Shown piece after piece: positions 8,570 to 16,053 of a DNA stretch of 49,977 nucleotides. The notes under the pieces were generated by a model that did not search any database, had not been told where the DNA came from, and saw only the letters and a program-made list of their open reading frames with translations. The stretch lies in contig NZ_NKHL01000085.1 of assembly GCF_002934685.1 (NCBI RefSeq), forward strand, positions 1 to 49,977. The letters run 5' to 3'. Position numbers and translations under genes: made by a program. The first letter of the stretch is position 1. Each line of letters begins with the position of its first letter. Source of the DNA: Pseudomonas bohemica. GTDB taxonomy: Bacteria; Pseudomonadota; Gammaproteobacteria; Pseudomonadales; Pseudomonadaceae.

Positions 8570-8878
8570 TTATTTCCTGGCGGGTGCGATGTCGAGAATC
8601 TTGCCGTTGTCGATCTCCACCAGCGCGTATTTGTCACTGATCTGCACCCACTGGGTGTTTTCCTTTGGCGCCGTCAGGCCCTTTTTCTGCCAGTCCTTGA
8701 TGCCGACGCGTTCCTGCTTGTAGAGGTCGGGCGCGGTGTCACCCACCTTGAAGTGTTTGTTGGTCGTCTCCGCCTGAACGGTTTTGCTGGAGGTCGCCTC
8801 GGCTGCCTGGACACCCAGGCTGGTGCCGGCCAGGCAGGTCATCACGGCCGCACAGGCCATCAATGTTTTCAGGTTCAT
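8570..8878 (-). CDS. RcnB-family periplasmic protein, copy 1
   Basis: A small exported protein of about 102 residues with a Sec signal peptide (MNLKTLMACAAVMTCLAG, cleavage near VQAAEA) and the RcnB signature WVQISDKYALVEIDNGKILDI. In E. coli RcnB takes part in nickel/cobalt homeostasis; many Pseudomonas paralogues have no known role. Three consecutive ATG codons (8884, 8881, 8878) follow AAGGAG; 8878 gives the best spacing of nine bases. It lies 71 bp downstream of a paralogue in the same direction, so the two may be co-transcribed and probably arose by duplication. Confidence 0.85.
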   Translation of the reverse strand: MNLKTLMACAAVMTCLAGTSLGVQAAEATSSKTVQAETTNKHFKVGDTAPDLYKQERVGIKDWQKKGLTAPKENTQWVQISDKYALVEIDNGKILDIAPARK

Positions 8879-8949
8879 CATCATCAACTCCTTCTGCTTT
8901 TCCTTCGGTCAGCCCGCTTCCAGGGCCGTTTCGCTGTCTGTGGGCAGCG

Positions 8950-9273
8950 TTATTTTTTCACCGGGGCTTTCTTCACCGGGACAATGTCGGTGATCTGACC
9001 GTTGGTGGTTTGCACTTGCACATATTTGTCGTTGATCTGTACCCACTGGCTTTCCTTGGCCGGTTCGTGCAGGCCTTTGGCCTTCCAGTTGTGGATCGCT
9101 TCACCTTTGCGCTGGAATTTTTCAGGCACGCGCGAGCCTTTTTCCAGATCGTCTTTGTTGTCTTTGGAGGGTTGAACGGTCTGCGCTGGTGCGTCGTCGG
9201 CGCGTACGGCGAAACTGCTGAGCGAAACGCAGCTCAGAATCGCCAGACCTGCGATGAGCGATTTGCTGTTCAT
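8950..9273 (-). CDS. RcnB-family periplasmic protein, copy 2
   Basis: A 107-residue exported protein with a Sec signal peptide (about 1-25, ending AVRA-DD) and the RcnB-type C-terminal part WVQINDKYVQVQTTNGQITDI. It shares with its downstream neighbour the pattern W-x-KGL-x-x-P-x-x-x-x-x-WVQI-x-DKY-x-x-V-x-x-x-NG-x-I-x-DI, so the two are tandem paralogues. The tail is lysine-rich (KKAPVKK). Start at 9273 is supported by AGGAGCTTCGA directly upstream. It is the first gene of the putative pair. A metal-related role is only a family inference. Confidence 0.87.
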   Translation of the reverse strand: MNSKSLIAGLAILSCVSLSSFAVRADDAPAQTVQPSKDNKDDLEKGSRVPEKFQRKGEAIHNWKAKGLHEPAKESQWVQINDKYVQVQTTNGQITDIVPVKKAPVKK

Positions 9274-9383
9274 TCGAAGCTCCTTATCCAGTGCTTAATG
9301 CGCTGTCCATAAGCTCCGACCGTGATTCGAGCCGATCATTCAGTTGTTTTGCGGCGAACAGCGGCGGCTGCAACGCGGATACG

Positions 9384-9449
9384 CCTGTAGCAGGACGGCT
9401 TGCCGGCGATGATAGTCTCACCGCTACCGCCGGCAAACCGTGCTGCGAC
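9384..9449. repeat. REP pair, class B
   Basis: CCTGTAGCAGGACGGCTTGCCGGCG and the opposed CGCCGGCAAACCGTGCTGCGACAGG form a nearly complete inverted pair, the best class B example in the window. It sits just downstream of the minus-strand qorB gene. Confidence 0.8.
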
Positions 9450-9458
9450 AGGGCACGG

Positions 9459-10316
9459 TCAGGACTGCAAAACACTGGTGACGTTCGTCGCCAACGGCGT
9501 CGTCGCCCTGGCGATCAAGGTGCTCAGCTGCCGCCCGTCATCGAACAGCGCGCCCTTGGCTGCTGCTGCATCGGAGTTGGCCAAGAGTTCGGCGACGAAC
9601 TCGGGTAACCCGGCTTGCAACAGCGCGGCCTTGTACTGTGCCTCAGGTAAATCGGTGTAGGTCACGGTTTTGCCGGCCTGACGCGAAACTTCCGCCGCAA
9701 ATTCACTGAGGGTATAGGAAGTGTCGCCGGCCAGCTCGTATACCTTGCCCGCCTGAGGCGCGCTGGCCGTCAGCACTGCGACGGCGGCCGCAGCGTAATC
9801 GGCACGGGCGGCGGAACTGATTCGTCCGTCACCGGCGCTGCCAAAGTGCGCGCCGTGGGCAAGGTCGCCAGCAATGCCGGCCGTGTAGTTTTCGTGATAC
9901 CAACCGTTGCGCAGTACCACTGAAGGCAGGCCGGACGCCTTGAGTGCTTCTTCGGTCTGGCGATGTTCTTCGGCCAGTCCCAACAACGACGTGTCGGCAT
10001 GCAGCACGCTGGTGTAGCCCAGCAGCTTGACGCCTTCATGCCTGGCGGCGTCAATCACTGCCTTATGCTGTGCCACGCGCTGGCCGACTTCACTGGAGGA
10101 GATCAGCAGAATCTTTTCCGCGCCGACGAAGGCACTTTCCAGGGTATTGGGTTGCGCATAATCAGCCTTGCGAACCTGCACGCCGAGGGCCGCCAGATCC
10201 CTGGCTTTTTCAGGGCTGCGCACGGCAGCGACGATTTGCGAAGCGGGGACCTTTTCCAGCAGTTGCTCGATGACCAGACGGCCGAGCTGACCCGATGCAC
10301 CGGTGATAACGATCAT
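9459..10316 (-). CDS. qorB: NmrA/QorB-type NAD(P)H:quinone oxidoreductase
   Basis: A 285-residue atypical SDR of the NmrA/QorB group. The N-terminal ITGASGQLGRLVIEQLL (4-20) is the GxxGxxG Rossmann motif. LISSSEVGQRVAQHKAVIDAA, YTSVLHAD and VVLRNGWYHENY are characteristic of E. coli QorB (YtfG), which reduces quinones with NADPH. The start at 10316 has GAGGAAC upstream. The gene is divergent from an HxlR-type regulator with 86 bp between starts, the same arrangement as ytfG/ytfH in E. coli, which supports the assignment. It is probably repressed by that regulator and induced by quinones or electrophiles. Confidence 0.88.
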   Translation of the reverse strand: MIVITGASGQLGRLVIEQLLEKVPASQIVAAVRSPEKARDLAALGVQVRKADYAQPNTLESAFVGAEKILLISSSEVGQRVAQHKAVIDAARHEGVKLLGYTSVLHADTSLLGLAEEHRQTEEALKASGLPSVVLRNGWYHENYTAGIAGDLAHGAHFGSAGDGRISSAARADYAAAAVAVLTASAPQAGKVYELAGDTSYTLSEFAAEVSRQAGKTVTYTDLPEAQYKAALLQAGLPEFVAELLANSDAAAAKGALFDDGRQLSTLIARATTPLATNVTSVLQS

Positions 10317-10368
10317 GATGATGTTCCTCAGTGGTAGTGAATGTGTGCTCAGCATAGAGGGCATGCTA

Positions 10369-10395
10369 ACCTTTCGTAAGTACGTACAAAAAGGT
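10369..10395. promoter_or_regulatory. HxlR-type operator candidate
   Basis: A dyad-symmetric stretch with outer ACCTTT (10369-10374) and AAAGGT (10390-10395) around the perfect palindrome GTACGTAC (10380-10387). It ends 7 bp before the qorR start and covers the divergent promoter region, as expected for autorepression and control of qorB. GTAC-containing palindromes are known for HxlR-type regulators. Confidence 0.6.
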
Positions 10396-10402
10396 AAGTG
10401 TC

Positions 10403-10825
10403 ATGAGCGATATTGTTACCCCCTCCGCAGAGAACGTCTCGCTGCTCGAACGCATCCGCCTGGGTGAAGTTCTGGCGCGGGATTGCCCCTCTCGCGAGAT
10501 TCTCAATCACGTCTGTAGCCGGTGGGGCGTGCTGGTGCTGGTGGTGCTGCTGGGCGGGATGCACCGTTTCAGCGAGTTACGGCGCAAGATTGGCGGGGTC
10601 AGCGAGAAGATGTTGTCGCAAACCCTACAGAGCCTGGAGCAGGACGGTTTCGTCGACCGCAAGGCGTTACCCGTGGTGCCGCCCCATGTCGAATACACCC
10701 TCACGCCCATGGGCCGGGAGGTGGCCCTGCAGGTCGACGGCTTGACCACTTGGATCGAGCAGAACCTGGCGCGAATCCTCGAGGCGCGCCAAGCTCGAAT
10801 GCCCGAAACCCTCGACCAGTCATAG
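10403..10825 (+). CDS. qorR: HxlR-family redox-type regulator
   Basis: A 140-residue winged-helix regulator of the HxlR family. Residues 27-60 (DCPSREILNHVCSRWGVLVLVVLLGGMHRF) and FSELRRKIGGVSEKMLSQTLQ-x-LEQDG are the DNA-binding core. Cys28, just before the helix-turn-helix, is at the position of the redox- or electrophile-sensing cysteine in YodB, HypR and QorR. A second cysteine, Cys38, lies in the same helix. It is divergent from qorB and convergent with azoR, with which it overlaps by 6 bp at the 3' ends. It most likely represses qorB and itself until its cysteine is modified; whether it also controls azoR is open. Confidence 0.87.
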   Translation: MSDIVTPSAENVSLLERIRLGEVLARDCPSREILNHVCSRWGVLVLVVLLGGMHRFSELRRKIGGVSEKMLSQTLQSLEQDGFVDRKALPVVPPHVEYTLTPMGREVALQVDGLTTWIEQNLARILEARQARMPETLDQS

Positions 10826-11428
10826 CGTGGCGGCAAGCTCGACGGCGGCCAGCGTCGCCGCCTTGCGCGACTCGGCATCGACGTCGGGGCCAAGCAGGGT
10901 CTTCTCGATGATGATGTTGAATTGCTCATCGATGCCGACCATTTCACTCCACGTCGTCAGGTAGGCAACCTGGTGCTCGGCGCGGTCCAGCGGTGCGCCG
11001 CGGGCAGCGACGACCACCACCTTGCGCCCATCGAGCAAGCCGTTCAGGCCGCGCTCATCGAAGCTGAACAACAGGTCTTTCTGGCTGACCACATCGATCA
11101 GGTGCTTGAGCTTGTAGGGGATGCCGAAATTCCACATCGGCACGCCGAACAGAATGATGTCGGCCTTGATGAAGCGTTGCGCCAGTTCGCGGATCTGCGC
11201 CCAGGCTTCTTTCTGCTCCGGCGTGCGTTCGACACCCTGAATCCCGGCGTATTTGGCCTCCAGTACGGCGCCGTCGAATTCCGGTAGGGGTTCATTCCAC
11301 ACGTCCAGCGTGTCCACCGTGGCGATGGTGTGCTGAGCCTGCCAGGCATCGATGAACGCTTTGGCGACTTCGATGGAAGCGGAGCGTTGTTTGCGGGGCG
11401 AGCTTTCGATATAGAGCAAGTGCGGCAT
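10820..11428 (-). CDS. azoR: FMN-dependent NADH-azoreductase
   Basis: A 202-residue flavodoxin-fold oxidoreductase of the AzoR family. N-terminal LLYIESSPRKQRSAS (4-18) binds the FMN phosphate. VPMWNFGIPYKLKHLIDVV (about 96-114) and AARGAP are signature segments. These enzymes reduce azo dyes and quinones with NADH and are thought to protect against thiol-reactive electrophiles, which fits the neighbouring qorB/qorR. Its 3' end overlaps that of qorR by 6 bp on the opposite strand. It has its own upstream region, with the dehydrogenase-operon terminator between it and the next gene. Confidence 0.92.
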   Translation of the reverse strand: MPHLLYIESSPRKQRSASIEVAKAFIDAWQAQHTIATVDTLDVWNEPLPEFDGAVLEAKYAGIQGVERTPEQKEAWAQIRELAQRFIKADIILFGVPMWNFGIPYKLKHLIDVVSQKDLLFSFDERGLNGLLDGRKVVVVAARGAPLDRAEHQVAYLTTWSEMVGIDEQFNIIIEKTLLGPDVDAESRKAATLAAVELAATL

Positions 11429-11529
11429 GAGCGTGGCCTCTGCGTGATGGGTGTTTGAGCATCAGTGATAGCAGAAGACTGCGAAGGCGGCGGGGCGGTT
11501 GCATCTGACTGCGGACTCGATCCAGGGGC

Positions 11530-11557
11530 GCCACCGCTGGCAAGCCCTGCTGCTGCA
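11530..11557. repeat. degenerate REP half, class B
   Basis: GCCACCGCTGGCAAGCCCTGCTGC resembles the class B right arm (CACCGCCGGCAAGCCGTGCTGC) with several changes. It lies next to the bidirectional terminator. Confidence 0.4.
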
Positions 11558-11571
11558 GAGTGCCAGCCCAT

Positions 11572-11611
11572 AAAAAATGCCCGACCCCATTACTGGGGCC
11601 GGGCATTTTTT
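11572..11611 (-). terminator. terminator of the gluconate dehydrogenase-type operon
   Basis: AAAAAATGCCCGACCCCA (11572-11589) pairs with TGGGGCCGGGCATTTTTT (11594-11611) with one mismatch and a 4-base loop. It lies 13 bp after the cytochrome c stop codon. The A/T tracts on both sides make it able to work in either direction. Confidence 0.95.
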
Positions 11612-11624
11612 CAACGGGCGGCGA

Positions 11625-12851
11625 TTACTTCGGCGTTAACGCCTCACGCACGTCTTTCACGTCGGCGCTGGACACCGCAGGCGCGGCGTTACCCCATGTA
11701 TTGCGCACGTAGGTCAAGACGTCAGCGACGTTGTCATCCGACAGGTTCCAGCCGAATGCTGGCATGGCCGGGGCGGTCGGCGCTGCGTCGGTGGCGCCCG
11801 CACGACTGCCTGACAACACCACGCGAATCAGCGACGACGGGTCGTTGCTGTTGATCAGCGGGGCCTTGGCCAGTTTCGGGAAGAGGTTGGCTGCGCCTTC
11901 ACCGGTTGGCGTATGACACGCCGAGCAACGGTCGGCATAGATCGCCTTGCCTGCCACCATCGACGCATCGGTGGCCGCGACCGGCTTGGCCGCGTCTACC
12001 GGCTTGGCGCCGTCTTTCAGATAGACCGCAACGGCCATCAGGTCCTGGTCGTTCCAGTGCTGCGACGAATGCTCGACCTCTTCGGCCATTGGCCCCGAGG
12101 CGATGTCGAAGCGGTTGGCGCCGGTCTTCAGGTACTTGACGATGTCGTCCTCGTTCCACGCCCCAAGGCCGTCATGGCCGGTGGAGGTGATGTTCGGCGC
12201 GACCCAGTTCTGCAGGTTGGCGCCCATCAGGAACTGATCGCTCTTGTCACCCCCGGTCAGGTTCTTCGGCGTGTGACAGGTGCCGCAATGGCCGAGGCCT
12301 TCGACCAGGTACGCGCCGCGGTTCCATTGCTCGGACTTCTGCGGATCGGCCTTGAATTCGCCTTCCTTGAAGTTGAGCAGGTTCCAGCCGATCAGGCTGG
12401 TACGCACGTTGAACGGGAAGGGCAGCTGGTTGGTTTCGACCTTGGTGTCCACCGGCTCGACGGTTTTCAGGTAGGCGAAAATGGCCAGGTTGTCCTCGCG
12501 CAGCACCTTGGTGTACGCGGTGAACGGCATCGCGCCGTACAGGCGTTTGCCGTCCAGACCGTGGCCCTTGGACATGGCGTTCTGGAAGTCTTCGAACGTC
12601 CAGCGACCGATGCCATTGACCGGGTCAGGGGTGATGTTGGCGCCAAGCAGCTTGCCAAACGGCGTATCGAGCACCACGCCACCGGAAAACAGCGGTTTAC
12701 CCGGCAAGGTGTGACACGCCGTACAGTCGCCGACGGTGGTCAGGTAACGACCTTTTTCCACCAGATTGTAGGAATCGGCGCCGGTCGCAGCATGCGCCAT
12801 CGACACGGACAGCCCGATAACACCCGCACAAACAGTCAGAAGAGTCTTCAT
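11625..12851 (-). CDS. tri-haem cytochrome c subunit of gluconate dehydrogenase-type complex
   Basis: A 408-residue periplasmic cytochrome with a Sec signal peptide (about 1-22, MKTLLTVCAGVIGLSVSMAHAA). Three haem c attachment motifs are seen: CTACH at 43-47, CGTCH at 189-193 and CSACH at 309-313, each in its own cytochrome c domain, with distal Met candidates in each. It passes electrons from the FAD subunit to ubiquinone or terminal oxidase at the membrane. Its ATG overlaps the stop of the GMC subunit (ATGA at 12848-12851), so translation is coupled. It is the last gene of the operon. Homologues serve gluconate, 2-ketogluconate, sorbitol and glucose dehydrogenases, so the substrate depends on the FAD subunit. 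Confidence 0.93.
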   Translation of the reverse strand: MKTLLTVCAGVIGLSVSMAHAATGADSYNLVEKGRYLTTVGDCTACHTLPGKPLFSGGVVLDTPFGKLLGANITPDPVNGIGRWTFEDFQNAMSKGHGLDGKRLYGAMPFTAYTKVLREDNLAIFAYLKTVEPVDTKVETNQLPFPFNVRTSLIGWNLLNFKEGEFKADPQKSEQWNRGAYLVEGLGHCGTCHTPKNLTGGDKSDQFLMGANLQNWVAPNITSTGHDGLGAWNEDDIVKYLKTGANRFDIASGPMAEEVEHSSQHWNDQDLMAVAVYLKDGAKPVDAAKPVAATDASMVAGKAIYADRCSACHTPTGEGAANLFPKLAKAPLINSNDPSSLIRVVLSGSRAGATDAAPTAPAMPAFGWNLSDDNVADVLTYVRNTWGNAAPAVSSADVKDVREALTPK

Positions 12852-14611
12852 ACGCTGATCATCTCCCCTGGACGCTTGAGGTAGCGGGTACGGATGGCAT
12901 CCGCCGCCTTGAATGCCAGCGCCGCCACGGTGCCGGTCGGGTTGTAGCCGGGGTTCTGCGGGAACGCCGATGAGCCCACCACGAACAGGTTCGGCACACC
13001 CCACACCTGCAGGTATTTGTTGACCGAACTGTTCTTCGGATCGGCGCCCATGATGAAGCCACCAACGATATGCGAGGACTGATACGGCGAGCTGTTCCAG
13101 TGGCCGGTCTGGGCGCTGGGCACCATCTGCCGCGGGTTCATGCTCTTGGCGATTTCACCGACCTTACCGGTGACGTACGCGGCCATCTTGCGATCGTTCT
13201 CCGGGAAGTCGAAGGTAATGCGCAGCAGCGGACGGCCGTGCGGATCCTTGTAGGTCGGGTCCAGGGACAAGTAGTTGGTGCGGGTCGCGTAACTGCTCGC
13301 CTCACAGCCGATGGACATGGTGCTGGCGTAGTTCTTGACCGTGGCCTTCTTCCACTCCGATCCCCAGGCGGGCGCGCCGGGTGGGAGAGGGCGCGAGTCG
13401 ATGGGCGCGGCGCCGATGGGCGTTACCCGGGTGCTGCCGCCGCCAACGAAACCCAGACCCGAGTGGTCGAAGTTGTCGTTGTTGAACTCGTCGATGCCCA
13501 TGCCGATGGCACCACCGCCAATGAATGGGTTGAAGTTCTTGTCATCGAAGAACATCCGCACGCTGTTGGCGGTTTGGTAGGCGTAATTGCGGCCGGTGGT
13601 GCCGGTGTTGGTGACCGGGTCATACGGCTGGCCGACACCGGACAGCAGCATCAGGCGCACGTTTTCGAAGATGAAGGCGCTGATCACCACCAGGTCGGCG
13701 GGCTGTTCCCATTCTTCGCCGTTGGAATCCATGTAGACGATGCCGGTGGCGCGTTTGCCACTGCTGTCCATGGTCACGCGCAGGACTTCGCAGTTGGTCA
13801 TGGCGGTGAAGTTCGGTTTGCGGATCAGCACCGGTAGAACGGTGGTGATGGCGCTGGCCTTGGAGTAGTTGGCGCAACCGTAGTTGGTGCAGAACCCGCA
13901 ATAGGTGCACGGGCCCATGGCCACGCCCAGGGAGTTGACGTAGGGCCGCGAGACCAGCGCCGACGGCACCGGGAACGGCTTGTAGCCAAGATTCTTAGCG
14001 GCTTCGGCGAACAGCACCGGAGCGTAGGTTTGCTCGGTCGGCGGGTTGGGGTATTCCTCGGAACGCGCGCCTTCGAAGGTGTTGCCGCCTTCCTGGATCA
14101 CCCCCTTGATGTTGCCGGCTTTGCCCGAAACGCCGGCCAGGCGGTCGAACTTGGTGTAGAACGGCTCCATTTCTTCCCAGTCGGTGCCCCAATCCTGCAG
14201 CGTCAGTTCCGGTGACAGTTCCTTGCCGTAGCGTTCGGTCAGGTAGCTGTGCAGACGGAATTCATGAGGCTGGAAGCGGAAGGTGATGCCCGCCCAGTGG
14301 TTGCCCGCGCCGCCGGTGCCGTTGCCGGGGTGAAAAGAACCCCAGCTGCGCATTGGTAGCGCTGTCTCGGTGACGCTGTTGCGAATGGTCGTGGTGTTTT
14401 GCCGCGTGCGCAGCATCAGGTCCTGACGACGGTTGTAGCGCAGTTCGTCGGCCGCCGATGCAACGTTGAAGTCTGCGGCGGTATCGCGCCAGGGGCCGCG
14501 TTCGAAACCAATAATCTTCAGTCCTTCATCGGCCAATTCGTTGGCGATGATGGATCCGGCCCAGCCGAGCCCGACAACCACGACATCCGTGGAAGGTAAT
14601 TTTTTTGCCAT
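12848..14611 (-). CDS. GMC-family FAD subunit, gluconate 2-dehydrogenase-like
   Basis: A 587-residue flavoprotein. The FAD-binding dinucleotide fold is VVVGLGWAGSIIANELADEG (11-30). GNGTGGAGNHWAG (97-108) is the second FAD contact. The C-terminal part has the GMC catalytic region, with His514 (SSHIVGGFIMG) and Asn557 (PGYNPTGTVA) as the probable pair. Cys235, Cys238, Cys241 and Cys246 (PCTYCGFCTNYGC) form a cluster like that reported to hold a 3Fe-4S centre in related FAD-dependent glucose dehydrogenase. There is no own signal peptide; export is expected through the Tat signal of the small subunit. It lies 6 bp after that subunit. The most likely substrate is D-gluconate, oxidised to 2-ketogluconate in the periplasm, but other polyols or sugars are possible. 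Confidence 0.92.
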   Translation of the reverse strand: MAKKLPSTDVVVVGLGWAGSIIANELADEGLKIIGFERGPWRDTAADFNVASAADELRYNRRQDLMLRTRQNTTTIRNSVTETALPMRSWGSFHPGNGTGGAGNHWAGITFRFQPHEFRLHSYLTERYGKELSPELTLQDWGTDWEEMEPFYTKFDRLAGVSGKAGNIKGVIQEGGNTFEGARSEEYPNPPTEQTYAPVLFAEAAKNLGYKPFPVPSALVSRPYVNSLGVAMGPCTYCGFCTNYGCANYSKASAITTVLPVLIRKPNFTAMTNCEVLRVTMDSSGKRATGIVYMDSNGEEWEQPADLVVISAFIFENVRLMLLSGVGQPYDPVTNTGTTGRNYAYQTANSVRMFFDDKNFNPFIGGGAIGMGIDEFNNDNFDHSGLGFVGGGSTRVTPIGAAPIDSRPLPPGAPAWGSEWKKATVKNYASTMSIGCEASSYATRTNYLSLDPTYKDPHGRPLLRITFDFPENDRKMAAYVTGKVGEIAKSMNPRQMVPSAQTGHWNSSPYQSSHIVGGFIMGADPKNSSVNKYLQVWGVPNLFVVGSSAFPQNPGYNPTGTVAALAFKAADAIRTRYLKRPGEMISV

Positions 14612-14617
14612 GTCGAA

Positions 14618-15364
14618 TTAACCCTTCTTGGTCCAGGCGGAGCTGCCGGAAATGGAGAGCGGCACCAGGTTCAGCTTCTGGTTATGCAGACCGATATACT
14701 CGCGGTAGTCGTACCGGGCACCGGGGAAGCCGATCATTTTCCACGACACCATGTCGCGGTTGCCGCCATAGACCGGGTCGGCAAAGAAGCCTTCCATGGT
14801 ATTGCCCAGCACTTGCTGGAAAAACAGTTTGGCGTCGATGCCGTCGAGGGCGATCTCGCCTTTATCCAGGCCGGTCAGCACCTTGTCCTGTTCTTCGGGC
14901 GCCAGGGCGCTGAAGCTCTTCTGGTACTGCTTCTGGCAATAACCTTCAAGCCCGGCCAGGCCCAGGCGATAGCGCTGGCGTGGCACCAGCTCCGACTGAT
15001 CGCCTTGCATCGGCGTGCCTTTCTCGAAAGGACCCTGCATGTAAAGGCGGCTGAAGGTGCCGTATTCGCCGGCCAACTGACGGTCGATGAACACCGCGCA
15101 ACCGGCGTCCTTGCCGCTGACGCTCAGGTCGTCGGCGGGGATCAGCCGGGCGACGATGGCTTCCACCGCGCTGGCCTCGGCGGCAGTGAAAAATTGCCAG
15201 CCGGGGGTGTCGTAGTGCATCGGACCGTTATGGTCGAAAGGCACCCACGCGGGAACCCCGACAACGGTAGCGGCCTTGGCCGTGGCGGCAGCACCGACGG
15301 CCAGCGTGGTTGCCGAGGACTTCAGCAACTGGCGGCGGGTCAGGCCTTTGGATTTCTCTGTCAT
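14618..15364 (-). CDS. gluconate 2-dehydrogenase subunit 3 family, Tat-exported
   Basis: A 248-residue small subunit with a Tat signal peptide: TRRQLLKSS at 9-17, then a hydrophobic stretch to about residue 31. The mature part contains PADDLSVSGKDAGCAVFIDRQ and GYCQKQYQKSFSALAPEEQD, typical of the subunit 3 family. It carries the folded FAD subunit out of the cell and stabilises it. It is the first gene of the three-gene operon (small, FAD, cytochrome c), the same order as in the P. aeruginosa gluconate dehydrogenase locus. The start at 15364 has GGAGCCTTGA close by. Confidence 0.92.
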   Translation of the reverse strand: MTEKSKGLTRRQLLKSSATTLAVGAAATAKAATVVGVPAWVPFDHNGPMHYDTPGWQFFTAAEASAVEAIVARLIPADDLSVSGKDAGCAVFIDRQLAGEYGTFSRLYMQGPFEKGTPMQGDQSELVPRQRYRLGLAGLEGYCQKQYQKSFSALAPEEQDKVLTGLDKGEIALDGIDAKLFFQQVLGNTMEGFFADPVYGGNRDMVSWKMIGFPGARYDYREYIGLHNQKLNLVPLSISGSSAWTKKG

Positions 15365-15619
15365 TCAAGGCTCCTGCGAACGCGACTGTTCAAGGGGCCA
15401 GCACGAGCATGGTCCGCGAACAGGCGGGGTCGTAAGTGTGTCTCACGGGTTGGCTCGACAGGCGAGGTGTCGAGCGGGCATTCCTGCGGCGCGGGTGTGA
15501 CATCAGGTCTCTGGCAAGCCAGCATGCGAAAGGCGCACGCTAGGCGGGGAGCTACCATGACCGCTGGTCATCTTTTTCACGCCAAGAGCAATCATAGATG
15601 TGTTACTGACTATTGCATC

Positions 15620-15641
15620 CAGTCATTTTGGTAAATGACTG
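15620..15641. promoter_or_regulatory. 22-bp perfect palindrome, operator candidate
   Basis: CAGTCATTT and AAATGACTG are exact inverted 9-bp arms around TGGT. It lies 256 bp before the dehydrogenase operon start and 413 bp before the PBP2 start, in an AT-rich patch. No adjacent regulator gene exists, so the binding protein would act in trans. Confidence 0.6.
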
Positions 15642-15767
15642 TTGCGAAAACCGTAACAATGTTTTTCTGACGGGGTAATACTTGTTAATCGACAGCCCGG
15701 GTTCACAAGCGTGCTGTATCGCTAGGGCGGTTGTGGTGAAGGCGTTTCATGGCAGGGCGTGTATTGA

Positions 15768-15787
15768 ATCTGCACGACAGTGCAGAT
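15768..15787. promoter_or_regulatory. 20-bp perfect palindrome
   Basis: ATCTGCAC and GTGCAGAT are exact inverted 8-bp arms around GACA. Its sequence differs from the palindrome at 15620-15641, so it would be the site of another factor or an RNA hairpin. Confidence 0.5.
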
Positions 15788-16053
15788 CTGCATCGATTCC
15801 AAAGCGCAATACCTGCGCTGGTGGCTATCTGACCATTAAAAGGTTTTCTGTAACAAAATGCTCTTCGAACTGCATACCGAGTGGTGCCGCTGTTAGGGCA
15901 CCCCTCGACGTTTTATTCGAAGATGACAGGATTTTCATGAAGAACGGTCCATGAAGCAGGGCGCTTCTTGGTATGGTGCACGCCATTTGCGTCCTGACCC
16001 CCTCCCGCGGACGCAGTGTGTGCCGTTCACATCTTCACCGAGTAGCTGTAGAA

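Larger units (their letters stand above)
15365..16053. other. divergent intergenic region between dehydrogenase operon and PBP2 gene
   Basis: About 690 bp without a convincing gene. It contains two perfect palindromes (own entries) and an AT-rich part at 15590-15690. The open frames here have no recognisable protein content. The length is large for two ordinary promoters. Confidence 0.6.

Noticed and set aside
15973..16053. Upstream extension of the PBP2 gene by 27 codons
   Set aside because: The added residues do not resemble a PBP2 N-terminus, and the ATG at 16054 gives the usual start.
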